Source of the DNA: Aphis gossypii
Lineage: Eukaryota; Arthropoda; Insecta; Hemiptera; Aphididae
Reading direction: 5' to 3'
Assembly (NCBI RefSeq): GCF_020184175.1
Contig: NW_026083109.1
Coordinates: 1-64,000, forward strand
DNA length: 64,000 bases
The translations under genes were made by a program, and so were the position numbers. Below the pieces are notes generated by a model, which saw only the letters and a list, made by a program, of their open reading frames with translations, was not told the DNA's origin and did no database searches. Every line of letters begins with the position of its first letter. Positions within the stretch are counted from its first letter, which is position 1. Positions 32,339 to 44,480 of the stretch are shown in pieces.

Positions 32339-34135
32339 ATGGTGTACTCAGTGAAATGTGTGGTCTGTGGACTTAAAAATGTGGATGCTCCAATCATTTC
32401 ATTTCATTTGTAAGTATTTAAACTGTTTTAGCTGTATTTATATGATATTCTCGTTTATTTATTTATTTTTTTTTTTGTTGCTCAAACTATTTCAATTTGT
32501 TTTTCACAGTTTTCCGAAAACTGAAGAAAAGAGATTTTTATGGTCAAATTCTCTTGGATTGCAGGTTAAACTATTGAAAAACTATAGTAAACTATGTTCA
32601 TTGCATTTTAAAACCTCTGACTATCTTATGAGTACTAGTCGTAAAGTTTTAATGTCAAATGCTCTACCAATATTAGCTGCGTCAACTACAAATGATGTTG
32701 AAATGTAATGATTTTTTGGGTGTGACAAAATTTGTCTTGATTGTTTATAATAATACTTGATAATTATTGCAGTGAATATTGTAATATGAATACACAGTCT
32801 GCATCACCTAATAGTTATCCTTCGTCTGTTGAAACGGTGAGTATTACAGATTTGGGTGTTGACGTACTTGATTGGTGTGTATTTTCAATTAACTTATTAT
32901 TTTAAATATTGTACTATCTTGAACGTTTAATAATTTAGTACCTAGTCAAACTGATGATGATATTGACAATTTCACCGTTTGTACAACTTCTCTACAAAAT
33001 GAATCAACTCTTGATGTAGCAGATTTTGATAAGCACAAACGGTATGCATAGTAAATATATTATTTGAATTGAATTATTGACTTATTTGCTTAATATTTTA
33101 GTGAACAATCTCAGAAGATGAAATGGCTACTCCAAAAATAAGAAAATGTTGGTTTTCTTCAAGAATCGGTGATATGACTCACGAACATTTTTCTACACCA
33201 CAAAAAGCTAAACGCAATTTCGCTGTAGTTAAAAACACAGTCAAAAGATTGAGTTATTCAAATAAATTATTAAATCAAAAAAATAAACGTTTAATAAAAA
33301 AAGTTGAATCTCTTAATGATGTTATTTGTCAATTGGAGAATAAATCTCTTTTAAATGAGTCATCAGTGAATACTATAAAGGTAACTAAAAATCTGTTTAC
33401 CTTTTAAAATGTCCTTACTCATTTAATTATAACTTGATGTTGCATTATATATATTATTTAATATTCATGTAAATATATACAGTACCGGATCTACAAATTA
33501 TGTAACCCGGGGCACAAAATAATAATAGTGACCCTAAAAGTTAAAAATGACGAGTTTAAAATTTGAAATTGGGCCCCGAATCGCCTTCCTATAAATCCGG
33601 TACTGAATATATATTATATGTTTATTATATATTAATACATATGTATTATCTATGGCTTTAACAGTCTGCCATTGTTCATGTCTACACTTGTCTGATGTAA
33701 GTGTGACCGCACAGGTGAGCTTTAAAACATTTTTTACTTTTATAATTAAAATAAACAAAATATATGTCGACAAAAAAATCTTTTTATTTCATTAATAGTT
33801 AATTCCTATACCTATTAGTTATTACTATAATTGTTTATTAATATTACAACATTTATTATTAAATTTTATTTAAATATTATCTGAATTACTAACAAATTAG
33901 ATAATATTTAAATAAATATTGGTAATAACTGTTAAAATATTTATATTCTATTATATATTTTAGGCGTTGGGGTCAGATGTATTAAAAAATATTGTTAAAT
34001 ATATTTTAAATGACAAGAAAAGAAAGTTTTGCCCAGAGTTGAAAAAATTTGCAATAACCCTTCAATACTATTCTCCACGAGCGTACACATACGTACTGTT
34101 GCGTGCCAGTATCAGATTTAAATCCAGATGGTTAT
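32339..34135 (+). pseudogene. THAP-domain P-like transposase remnant (second locus)
   Basis: Exon 1 is 32339-32409 (MVYSVKCVVCGLKNVDAPII, donor GTAAGT). Exon 2 is from about 32510 (FPKTEEKRFLWSNSLGLQVK, LCSLHFKTSDYLMS, LMSNALPILA), completing a C2CH THAP domain. Further exons lie at about 32772-32836, 32937-33042 and about 33103-33380; the last is basic and coiled-coil-like (LLNQKNKRLIKKVESLND). An exon at 33964-34100 carries CPELKKFAITLQYYSPRAYT, typical of the segment before the P/THAP9 catalytic core. The frame is not maintained into the 33103 exon (a stop appears at the acceptor), and the catalytic region is missing after 34100. No termini found. Confidence 0.7.
33480..33605. mobile_element. 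126-bp MITE with 8-bp TSD
   Basis: Ends CAGTACCGGATCTA and CAGTACCGGATTTA (complement) are inverted; TSD AATATATA lies at 33472-33479 and 33606-33613. hAT-type by terminus and TSD length. It sits in an intron of the second THAP gene. Confidence 0.9.
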
Positions 34136-35299
34136 TTTGAACGAAAGTTCAACTTAATAACTAAATATGTCTTTATTGCGTATAAATGAAATACATGTAA
34201 CAAACAAAATAAGTGGTTGAGTGTCGTGAAAGTGCTCAGTTGTTGATAGCTTTGGTACATCTGTATATTTTTTTTTTTTGTGAAATTGCTTAAAAATTAA
34301 ATTTTTTGACTATATTATGCCAAGGCATTTAATAAAATGCCTGTTTTGACTATATGCCTATGACAAATTCACTTCTGTTATAAACAATTCAAATTTCAAT
34401 TAATTTTCATGGAAGGATGTTTTTGAAACATCATGGAGTGTAAACTCTTTTGTTGAGTGAGACGGAAGATCGAATAACGTCTGATAACCAATATGACCTA
34501 TCCATTACGTATTATCTATGTGTACTGTACATATTCTATAAAAAAAAATTGCACGGAACGCTCAACATTTTTTTGGTATTTGAGTCCTCCCTACAAATTA
34601 TGCTCATATTAAGCCTTGCTAATACTTGTAGAAATAGAAATAATTATGGTACCAACTCCATTCATATACAAAATTGTGTCATAACTATAACAATGTAATC
34701 TCATGTATTTTTAATATTAAAAAATTGATCTAATAGCAAGTTTATAAATTTGTAATTACTAAAATCAATCGATGCCACATAAAATCTACAGAATATATTA
34801 TAATTTATGATGTTATTATACACACACATGACACATGAACATTGGTCACATACCATTATAATAATTACCACAGTGTCCATCTTCAAAACTTAATGTTTTT
34901 TCGTAAGAAAACTGAGGACAAGTCTGGGTTTCTTGGAGTTTAGAAGTATTTATTTTTTTGGACATTTTGTTTTGTAAGGTATGCAACAGATATTTATCTA
35001 ACTGTTCTTCATCTAATATAGAAAAATAAAAAACTATTCATTTGTATGGTAGATATTGGTTGAATAATTAAATATTAAGATAGATCTAGGTATCTAGGGT
35101 CTTTTAATCCCAATATTACAAAAATAAACTTAATTTTAAAACAAACAATTATTTTGATTATGTTATGCATAATGAATGGCATATTGACATACCTCATACA
35201 TAAAATAATATTGAACTTCATAGTTACCTGTTTTTAAAAAGTTATATAAATCATCTGACACAAATACTTAATGATTTTGGTCTCTATACTCAACGGTGA
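34136..35299. other. Gene-free stretch
   Basis: AT-rich. A minus-strand open stretch near 34870-35020 (DEEQLDKYLLHTLQNKMSKK) might be an exon, but I do not recognise it. Confidence 0.35.
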
Positions 35300-35700
35300 T
35301 TTCATGATAAAGCCGTAAATACGTAAGTCGTATAAATCGTTAAACGCTTTATTCCGTTTCAAAAGAGAAGACACCGGGCGGCGACCAGTTTCGGAGTTTC
35401 CGTTCGGCGGCGCGCATCCCCCACTTTGTCCCAGGGAACCTGTTTGATTAATATAGTTGCTAGCGCTCCTAACCGTCGATAAATGTTTGACTAGTCGTTA
35501 TACCGAACGATTCAAATTCCAATCTATTGCAATATCCTGTTTATACGCAGCACATCGTCACTAGCAAACGCTTAGTACCTATATTGCATTTGATTTTTTA
35601 TTATTATTTTTTTTAATTTTAATTTATTTACCGAAGAAAAAATGGCCGGAGTAGAATTTTCGTCTCCGATTAAACGAAATATTTAAGGAAGGGTAAGTAT
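35300..35700 (+). promoter_or_regulatory. Possible promoter and first exon
   Basis: A local rise in GC (35370-35480, with CGGCGGCGCGC) in AT-rich surroundings is followed at 35642 by an ATG with a 15-codon frame (MAGVEFSSPIKRNI) and then a consensus donor AAGG/GTAAGT at 35693. This could be the 5' exon of a gene on the plus strand, but no downstream coding exon was recognised to 36820. Confidence 0.25.
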
Positions 35701-36859
35701 ATATTTTTTAACTTGAATCAATTGTTTAAGAAAATGAATATCGACTATTTCATAGAAGCCGTAAAGTAACAAATATTCAAATTTAAAAACGTGACATAAT
35801 ATAAGAAATTTAATTAAATTTTGAAAGACAGTCGATTAAAAAATGAAGTTCAAGCGGTTTAAGTTATTAGTTGAATCAAGGGTTGATAATAAGCCTTATT
35901 TAAAATATATTAAATTTTATAATCAAAAATACGAAAAATAACATGAAAAAACAAATTACTAATACTTAAACGTCTTAAACTATATTAATTTCATTAACAA
36001 GATTAAATAAAAAGTAAACCAAATACTTCTACTTCTTTACCAATTAAAAAACTTAACACTTTATACTATAACATCTATTACAAAGATTTACTTAAAGAAA
36101 TATTTATAAAACTGTTTAACAAGATACTGATACTAACTTGTTTCTATAAAAAAGTATTTTGTAACTGTAACTAATTTATACACCTTCGTATAACATTTAT
36201 TTTATATTCAAGTGTTTTTCTGTGATATACAAGAGACACGTATACAATTTTTTTTTCAAGGATATTGAACACAAAAACGTAATATCATGTAATAAACCGA
36301 TATGTTCTATTGTTTCCTTATAATACGAGTCGTTTTGTATCCACATAACGACATACCTACCAACTATGCCCAAATGACCTTTTTTTTTTGTTAACTGTGC
36401 ATCTGTGTCTGAAACTAATTTCAATATAGGTATACAGCATTTTAATTCACTTCGTTATCTTTTATGTAACAAATGTGAATTGTATATAAGTTATAAGGCA
36501 AATAACTATTATTTACAGTTATTCAATTTAATAGTTTGGTAGGCAAAAACACGTGTTTGGGCATTTTATCCAAAATCACATATGTCGAGTTTTTACGATA
36601 ATATTTTAATATATAGCGAGTTTGTACATGAATCACCTTTTTGAGAAATGACTTAAGTCAATAAAATGTTATTTGGAGAAAATAATAAAAAATTATTTTT
36701 AAACAACCAGTTACCAATACAGTATCTAAATTAACTAGAAAGTCAGTAGTTGTGATTCGAAAAATAATTTAGATATTGTAGTGCAGTTTTTTCAATGTAA
36801 TTATGACTAATTGACGTTCGTGAAGTGGGCCCTTACACTTATTTAAAACAAGTTTTGCA
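35701..36859. other. Gene-free stretch
   Basis: AT-rich; a 75-codon minus-strand frame (36424-36197) has no recognisable domain and is probably chance. Confidence 0.4.
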
Positions 36860-37240
36860 TAGTGCCAACATTTTGCAAGTAATTAGCAAGAATTTGCAAG
36901 TCCAGTCCCATAATTTGCAAGTCTATTACAGAGAAGTTATTAGGGGTGAAACCAAAGAAGGGCTAACTTCACGCAGCCCTTACTTGTTGTCCGAAACTTT
37001 CGAAAACGGTATCAAAACACTCGTTATAATTAGCAAGAATTTGCAAGTCCACTCCCGGAATTTGCAAGTCAAAAACCTCACCCCTACGAATTTTCAAAGT
37101 TTTTACCCCAGCCCTTACTTGTTGTCCAAAACTTTCAAAAATGGTATCAAAACACTCGTTATAATTAGCAAGAATTTGCAAGTCCACTCCCGGAATTTGC
37201 AAGTCAAAAACCTCACCCCTTACGAATTTTCAAAGTTACC
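36860..37240. repeat. Tandem repeat, period 135 bp, rich in AATTTGCAAGTC
   Basis: Units start near 36841 (degenerate), 36976 and 37111. The core AATTTGCAAGT occurs twice per unit. Because 135 is divisible by three, a plus-strand frame stays open through the array (36825-37262) with the repeated peptide ISKNLQVHSRNLQVKNLTP. It is probably noncoding. Confidence 0.8.
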
Positions 37241-37439
37241 CAACGTTAGTAATTTTAATTGAATTCTTAATTATTATTTATAAACAGCTATCCTATACTC
37301 AGAATAGTTTATTTTTAAAATAATTTAATATACTAGTTGAAATATATTTACAATTTTGGGATGTTTAAAATACACTTGCTAATATTTTGGGAATGAAATT
37401 ACAATATACAATGTTCCTTATGAGTTGTTTTTATTGTAG

Positions 37440-38250
37440 CTAAAAAAAATTAAAAACCGTTAGTCACAATTTTTTTTTTATAAGCGTTTATAGTTAAAAT
37501 TTTTACGAAATCTGTCGAAAACTCGAAAATTTGCAAGTAATTTTAAAGTTGAAAAATCGTAAAATGTTTTGTGTTTATAACTAAGGATTAAAATTACAAC
37601 ACTAAGTTTTCCATAAGTTTTCCTTCAAGTATCTATAGAGAAAACTCAAAGCATCATTATAGGAAAAATTTTAAGTGCGTTTGAATTTTAAATTTTTACA
37701 AAATAGCGTAACGATAACAATTTATCCTCAAATGAGCGTTTTTTTTTACGTGATTAAATTTTCAAAATATTTTGACTTTTTTGAGCTATTTATAGACAAC
37801 TGAAATTTTCAAATTTTCTGAAAATTTTTTTTTTGAAGTGTCGATAAATTTTTTTGGTCCAATCAAAATACTTGAAAATTTAATACAAAGTTCCTCATAA
37901 GTTATTCTTATAGTGATTAAAAAATTATAAGAATACATAGGCACAATTTTTTTTTATTAGCATTTGAAGTTCAAATATTGACGAAATTTCGTCAAAGACA
38001 TGAATATTTGCAAATTATTTTGTAGGTATACTTCATACAAATATTTTTATAAGTAGCTAAGAGTTGAAAATTTAATACAAGATTTTTCATAAGTTTAGCT
38101 AATAATAATTATAAAAAAACTTAAATTTTGATGTATTCAGGTCATTAAAACATGAACCACCTTTTTTACCAACCACTGAAAATTATATCCTAGGCTGACA
38201 AATCATTTTCGTTCAGAATCGTTTTTCGTATACAATGATAATTATCATTG
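37440..38250. repeat. Degenerate long repeats ending in an 18-bp palindrome
   Basis: Two diverged copies of a segment of about 480 bp (around 37460 and 37945) share ACAATTTTTTTTTA..AGC and ACGAAAT..GTC blocks followed by TTTGCAA. At 38233-38250 lies the perfect palindrome CAATGATAATTATCATTG. I take it to be an interspersed noncoding repeat of the host group; classification not possible by eye. Confidence 0.5.
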
Positions 38251-39052
38251 GATTCAAATTTAACCCACTTGCCCGCTTTTTTTTTTTTAAATTATAAAGC
38301 TGTAATGACCAATACAAGTAGTAGTATAATTTTCCGTATAACATAAATACCCAGAATCTACCTGATATTTTATGAAAATCTGTTTTTTTTTATCATAAAT
38401 ATTTGTATGGCATGGGATGAATAGACATTTTGTCTAAGGCATATCAAACTAAACTAATGCTGTAAAAAGTAATATAATCATAGAAAAAAATTATCCTTTT
38501 ATTATAAGTTTTATAAATAAACATTTTTCAATTTTAAGACATTTTTATATACATTATAAGGTAAGGGTTTATATTTTTTATAGAAGCTTTGTTTCTTATT
38601 TTTTGTATTTTTAGTTGTAAATCGTTGTGAAGTTCCCAGCTGCAATTATATCTTCTTATATATGTTACGTAATGTCCAGCAGCATAGTGAATGATTGATA
38701 TTAGGATGTACCTGTTAAAGTTAGATATGTTAAATTATGCTGTGTACAATATACTACAAATAATGTAATCGTCATTCGACCAAAAAACATATAAATTAAA
38801 TATCTAGTAACCAATGCACAAAAACAGATTAAATCATTATAATGATGATATAAATACAATAAATACATGAAAAATACATTTATTGTAATAATTATTTACG
38901 ACAGATTTCATATTTATTTGTTTATTTGTTTTATTATTATTTATTTTAACTCAGAATTATATACTTCAATTTAATTAAAAGTCTAAAATCTTGAAATTCA
39001 ATAATAAATAAGTATATAATATATAAATACTATTTTTATAGAATTATAACTT
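38251..39052. other. Gene-free stretch
   Basis: AT-rich; nothing recognised. It could hold the 3' end of the NOF-like gene, whose last visible exon ends with a donor-like GTAAGT at 39053-39048. Confidence 0.35.
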
Positions 39053-39639
39053 ACTCAGCGTTTTCAATATTACAGAGCTAGGAGCAGTATTTAAAAAATT
39101 GTAAATTATTTTAGTGACGTTACATACAGCATCAATATATTTGACAGCAGGAATATCACCCTCTACTTTAAAACAATTTAATAATAATTTAAGTCTTGCC
39201 ACATAAATTTCCTTGCTTCTTCCATATAAAGCTATCATATTCGCCATCATTAAAAAATCATTATTGATCTGTTCTAAAATTGCTTTATATGTAGGATAAT
39301 CGTTATAGGCGAGAACTATTCCAACTATCACTGCATCAAACGAACAAGTATTTGATATTATATAGGCAGTCTTTTTATAATGACAAGTGGAAGAAATGTT
39401 GCCGTTTAGTATTAATGTATTTAAGTGTGATCTCATCCTGGATGCATTAAGAATACGGTCTATTTCTGGACACGGTTCCATGTATTTAGTAGGACGTTTT
39501 TTATTTGTGTCTTTTTCGATTACGATTTGTTTTTCTGACTTGAATCCTCTCCATTCTTCCTCTTCATCCACAGTTGCTTTACCGATAGAGGATGAAGAAT
39601 CTGATAAAATTTCATTCACATTCGAATTCTCACCTAAAG

Positions 39640-40650
39640 TATAAACATAGTATCTTCTGTAAAGTATTATATTATTTCAATTTGTGCGTATATATAATAT
39701 GTATATTGTATATATACCAGTATTATACCACTAAAATATTTTATATTGGTTACTGTAAATGTGATAAGTATTTTAAGATACGATGTAAATAATTTGAATT
39801 TTACAGCCAAATAGTTTTTTTAGAGGAAAAATAACCTAGGCGTGAAACTGTAGAACATTTTATAAAAAAAATTAAATCAAGTAGGTACCATTGAACGTAA
39901 TTTAGCCTTAAAATATAAGGTACTTCATGAAACAATTGAAAGATTTGACACTAAAAATTTGCTTTAAAAATATATACTAATATACCTATTCTAATATATT
40001 AGAAATAATATGAAATTATGCAAACTTCAAAAAATCTTAGAAAAAATGGTAGAACATTTTAATTTTTTTTTTTTTTGCAAACATATTTTAAAAATCATAT
40101 CAATAAAATGGCTATTTTGATTTTTTTAAACATCAAATGGAAAAATTTTTAATTTTTCAATTTTACATAGAAAATGTTAAAAAAAAAATCGAAAAATATT
40201 TTGAATATAGCGCAGATGATAATTGACAATTCAAAAAAAAAAAAGTTGAAAATGTTCAATAGAACAAAAGTTGTAGCAATTGTCAGTTCATCGAGAAACA
40301 CTCGGTATAAATAATAATATAATAATTTTTTTTTTAATTAAGTAGCACCAGGCAAACATTTTGGATTTTTGAAATATGTCACGGAACAAGTGAAACATCC
40401 TTACTGACCAAAACAGTGTTTTTTAAAAACGCAATTAATTCAACTAATTATTTTTCGCTATATACACAAGACAAAATAATTATTATGCATTTATGAAAAT
40501 TATACTTAACCTAAAAAATTTGAAAACTTTAAAAATTTTATTTAAACTGTAGAAGATGATAATAATACAATATATTGTATTTGTATAATATTGACTAGTT
40601 AGCATAAAATATAAAATTTAAATCATATTAGAAAATAATATAAAATTAAC
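39640..40650. other. Intron of NOF-like gene
   Basis: AT-rich interval between the 39634 and 40650 exons; no gene seen. Confidence 0.4.
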
Positions 40651-40950
40651 ATTTTTCTGAACTACCATCATTACTATCGGCTGAAGACATTTTTGATAAA
40701 GTAGTGATGTCATCATTAAACTGCATATCAAAAAGATTATCTGAAAGTATTTAAACCAATTAAATCGAAAATAATTTAATATTTTAATATAAATTTTTAA
40801 CTAACTGGTATTATCGAGGATTAATGTGCTTGTATCTTCCAAATTATCTTTTCTTCTTTTTTTAATGTCTAAAATAACAGGTGATAATGATCTTGATGAT
40901 TTTAAAACGGAACTACTCCAATTATTATCGCCTATTATTTTACTGGGTAC

Positions 40951-41324
40951 TGTTGTAACGTGTTCGCTTCAGCACTCGAAATAGAATTAGATGTATAATA
41001 AAAATATACAATTGTTTGTATTATTCAAAGTATTTATTTATTAAAACATAACAAACGTCTGTTCTGGATTTAGAAGTACATAGTACTCTCGTCGTCTCTC
41101 GTATTCGACTCCCCGAGTTTGTCTAACACTTTCCTATTTATGCTATTCGGAGTCACCTTATTATGATGACGTCCGTACGATCTCAAGGTGTACTCTATTT
41201 CTAGTCATCACCTTTGACCTGCGCACACGCTTTCCTATAATATGGACTTTTAACAAAGTCAACGAATGTCAGTACATACATACTTATACATATTATTTAT
41301 ATTTTAATAATAAGGATTATTACA
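40951..41324. mobile_element. Solo LTR, 374 bp, TSD GTAC
   Basis: It begins TGTTGTAACG and ends ATTATTACA, flanked by the 4-bp repeat GTAC (40947-40950, 41325-41328). Length, TG...CA and 4-bp TSD suit a Ty3/Gypsy-type LTR. It is inserted in an exon of the NOF-like gene, whose frame and splice phase resume on the other side. Confidence 0.8.
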
Positions 41325-41702
41325 GTACGTCTGTAAAAAATATATGAAATAATAAGGTTTTTTTGAAAATACTAAAATTAAAAATAAAGTATAGTGACTA
41401 ACAATCGTAATTTATATCCGGTGAACTACTATTGCTTCCATGTCCCTCCTCCGATGCATCTTTTATAACTGTATCAATATAATTATGTGATGATTGTTCA
41501 GATTTAGCAAATAGAGAGCTTTTCAAGGAGTCATTTGCCGCTTTTGGTTTTGCATGAACAATTTTTTCTATAGGATTCAATGAAAACACATGAAATAATA
41601 TTACAATTTACAATTAAATTATTTAGTTACTTGTATATAAATATTACACGTATTAAACATAAAAACATAATAATTAGTATTATTACGTTCTTAGGACGTA
41701 TA

Positions 41703-42366
41703 TAGGGTGTTTTTTTTTTTTCATGAAACACTCATTAATTCAAAATGTATTCATGTTTTTGAAAACATTTTTTTACATAGTTTCAAGTAGTTAAAATAAA
41801 TAACGTTTTTATTAAAAAATTATATTTAAAATATTTTTCATCTTATTTATAAATATATTTTTAAGTTTTTTACTTTTTTGAATGACAAATAATTGACAAC
41901 ACAAAGTTTTAATTTCATATTCCAAAGCAAAATAATTTTCTGAGTATTTTGACACATAAAAATCGAATTTAGAGCGAGTAGTTTATGAATTATAAGTATT
42001 TAAAGTTTAGTTTCTTGGAGTGGAGTGGAGTGATACGGGGTTACCCCGTACAATGTTTGCCCACTACTCCGCTTGACTAAACTTTAAATACGTATAACTC
42101 ATAAATCATAATATACTACTCGCCTTAAATTCGATTTTTATGTATAAAAAATACTCAAAAAATTATTCTGCCTCGGAATGTGAAATTCAAACTATGTTGT
42201 CATTCAAAAAAATAAAAACTTAAAAAAAAATAAGTATAACAAATATTTAAAAATATAATTTTTAATAAAAACGTTATTTTTTTGAAACTAAGTAAAAAAA
42301 AAATGTTTTCAAAAACATGAATACTTTTTGAATTAATGAGTGTTTTGTGATAAAAGAATCACCTTG
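41703..42366. mobile_element. Foldback-type inverted-repeat element
   Basis: Two arms of about 300 bp are inverted copies (for example CACTCATTAATTCAAAA at 41730 and its complement near 42330; AAGTATTTAAAGTTTAG near 41995 and its complement near 42075). They meet at a perfect hairpin TACGGGGT/ACCCCGTA at 42034-42050. It lies in an intron of the NOF-like gene, between exons at 42410 and 41572. Ends read GGGTG/CACC in TATA-rich flank; the exact TSD is unsettled. Confidence 0.8.
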
Positions 42367-44480
42367 TATATTACTTAATAATTAAACTATTATAAATAAA
42401 AATAATCACCTGTATTTTTTATATCTATTTGATGACTTCTAGCTATTTTCATCATTTGTTCAATACTTATCAAGTGTGTTGAAACGAAACGGTCTACAGA
42501 CATTTGTGTGGATGTTTGTAATATTCTATTTTTTAATTCTGAGAAATTTCCCTCAACAGATGCAGACGTTACAGTATCATAAGGAGAATTAAAAAGGAAC
42601 CGCATCACATTTGTCCATAAAGGGAATTCTTTACAAATTCTCAAAATCTGTTTACCAAATTCTGGAATGAAATATGCACTGATTTTGTCCCCTTTTAAAT
42701 GCGCTCTAGATTTGCTTTCACGTTTAATTTCATCTAGGAAAATTGTTATTTTAGAAGAAGTCGATTTTGAATAACTTTCTTCTTCTGAAAAAGCTCATCA
42801 TCACTTTCTTTGCCAATTTGATTAAAATTATCTTCATTATCTTCATTATTATATTCTTCAATGGTTTCTTTAATTTCAAAAAGAGAAATATGTTTAATTT
42901 TGTTTATTAGTTTTTCACGTGTAACTTCAGAAGGATGATTTGTGTTAAATATTTGACATTCACCTTCAGTTTCGCTATAACAAACCGTCAATATATCTGT
43001 GAGAATACTTTTGAATTCAAATAAAGACTCAGCCTTTATTAGTAGTCTAGTACATCTCACATAAAATTCTTTTAACCTGATTGTCCGCTTGCCTTTCCAA
43101 CATGTCCATCTACATATCAACTTGATTAAATGAGCAACATCTATTCGTAAGTAAACTGGTCTTTCTGAAATATTCCCATTTAATGCAGCCAAACAGTTAT
43201 TTACGTAATCATGCAACGTAAGTCCATTGCAAAAAGCCCTGGTAATGCCACCCAACAAAGCTTTGGAGTAATCGCACACGACTTCTTGGGGGATTGAAAC
43301 TCCATCTCTTAACCACTGTCCTAACCAATAGAAAATAGTTAATGTATCCTGCTTTTCACTCAACATTTGTGTTATAGGGACTTGATATGAAGTAGTTGAA
43401 ACAACTGCTTCATACAAAAATATTTGGCTTGATTTGAGGTTTTGATTTGTCCTTGTTATTTTTTTTACCAAACTCCCTGTAGCGTCAATAGCTAGTTTAC
43501 AATATGACTTTTGGATATGTTTGTAAACTACTAATTGATAAGGAGTCCAGTAATGGATAAAAAACTTATCAGCACTAATTGTATGAATTGAACTACTAAA
43601 TTTACCATGCTTTAATTCAATGAGCGATTTAATTGGGCTTTTTTCATTTATTCCTAATATATAATCATTATATTCTTGCTTACATTTTCTTAATACTGGT
43701 TTACTATAGATATTTGGAGGCAATTTGTCTCCAAAATCCATGGATGAGACTTCGTTTCTTTGCCAATTACTTGCACAGCTTGTAGATAAATTTTTGCCCA
43801 CATCAAATCTCTTTGACCCATTCAATTGCCTTCTTGAAGTATGTTCAGCCCATTTATCACGAGTATCTTTAGTTACAACTGTTAAAGAGAGAGGAAAACC
43901 TTCTAATGGTTCTTTATCAGCACATCCAACCATCTCCGACAAACAATCTTTGCATCTTCCTTTAAGTTCTAAATAATGTTTGCTGCGATAAACATCTTTA
44001 GCGACTCGACATCTTTTATAAATGAAGGTACAGGGTAGCTTGTAGTTTTTAAGGAAATAATCATTTATGATATTGGTAACAATTCGATCACTAATAAAAT
44101 TGATTTAAAAAATGTACTTAAAGACGCTGAGCTATCCGATTCAATTCCCGATCAAATAGACAACAATAAAATCTCACCAGCTACTTACTCAACATCATTA
44201 GCTCTATACGACAACTTAAACAATAGTTTAAATTCTTTTTCAAATAGAGTTAAATCTTAGAAAATTCAAACACATCTGGTAATAACTCTTAAGATCAAAG
44301 CACCCAATTATACCAAAATACCTTAATACATCTTGATGATTCTATTAATTCTCCCGAAAACTTAAAACACATATATAAGGAAATAGGGCTCAACAAAAAT
44401 AACTCAACTAATAATCAAGCTAATCCTAATTTAAACACTAACTCTATTCTTCCCCACCAATTGCACCGAGCAAAAGAAGA

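Larger units (their letters stand above)
39053..44103 (-). pseudogene. NOF-like (Foldback-type) MULE transposase gene
   Basis: The large exon from about 44103 to 42410 includes FIYKRCRVAKDVYRSKHYLE, a Cys pair (GRCKDC), LAIDATGSLVKKI, VVCDYSKALLGGITRAF, RIDVAHLIKLICRW and, after a one-base frame break near 42785, TSASVEGNFSELKNRIL. Later exons: about 41572-41402 (EKIVHAKPKAANDSLKSSLF); about 40950-40806, split by the solo LTR; about 40742-40650; and 39634-39053 (KYMEPCPEIDRIL, NTCSFDAVIVGIVLAYNDY). The D residues and the ASVE segment fit DDE transposases of the MULE/NOF group. The NTCSFDAV motif recalls a cysteine-peptidase-like domain often found at the C-terminus of these proteins (less sure). 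Termini not found; the outer Gypsy element abuts the 5' end near 44104. Confidence 0.7.

Noticed and set aside
34701..34886. 61-codon minus-strand ORF
   Set aside because: Hydrophobic and low-complexity, no splice or homology support.
36197..36424. 75-codon minus-strand ORF
   Set aside because: No recognisable motif, no neighbours, length expected by chance in this composition.
44053..44108. Extension of Gag upstream of 44105
   Set aside because: The minus strand there continues the NOF-like protein without a break (FISDRIVTNIINDYFLKNYK), so the plus-strand reading is likely chance.
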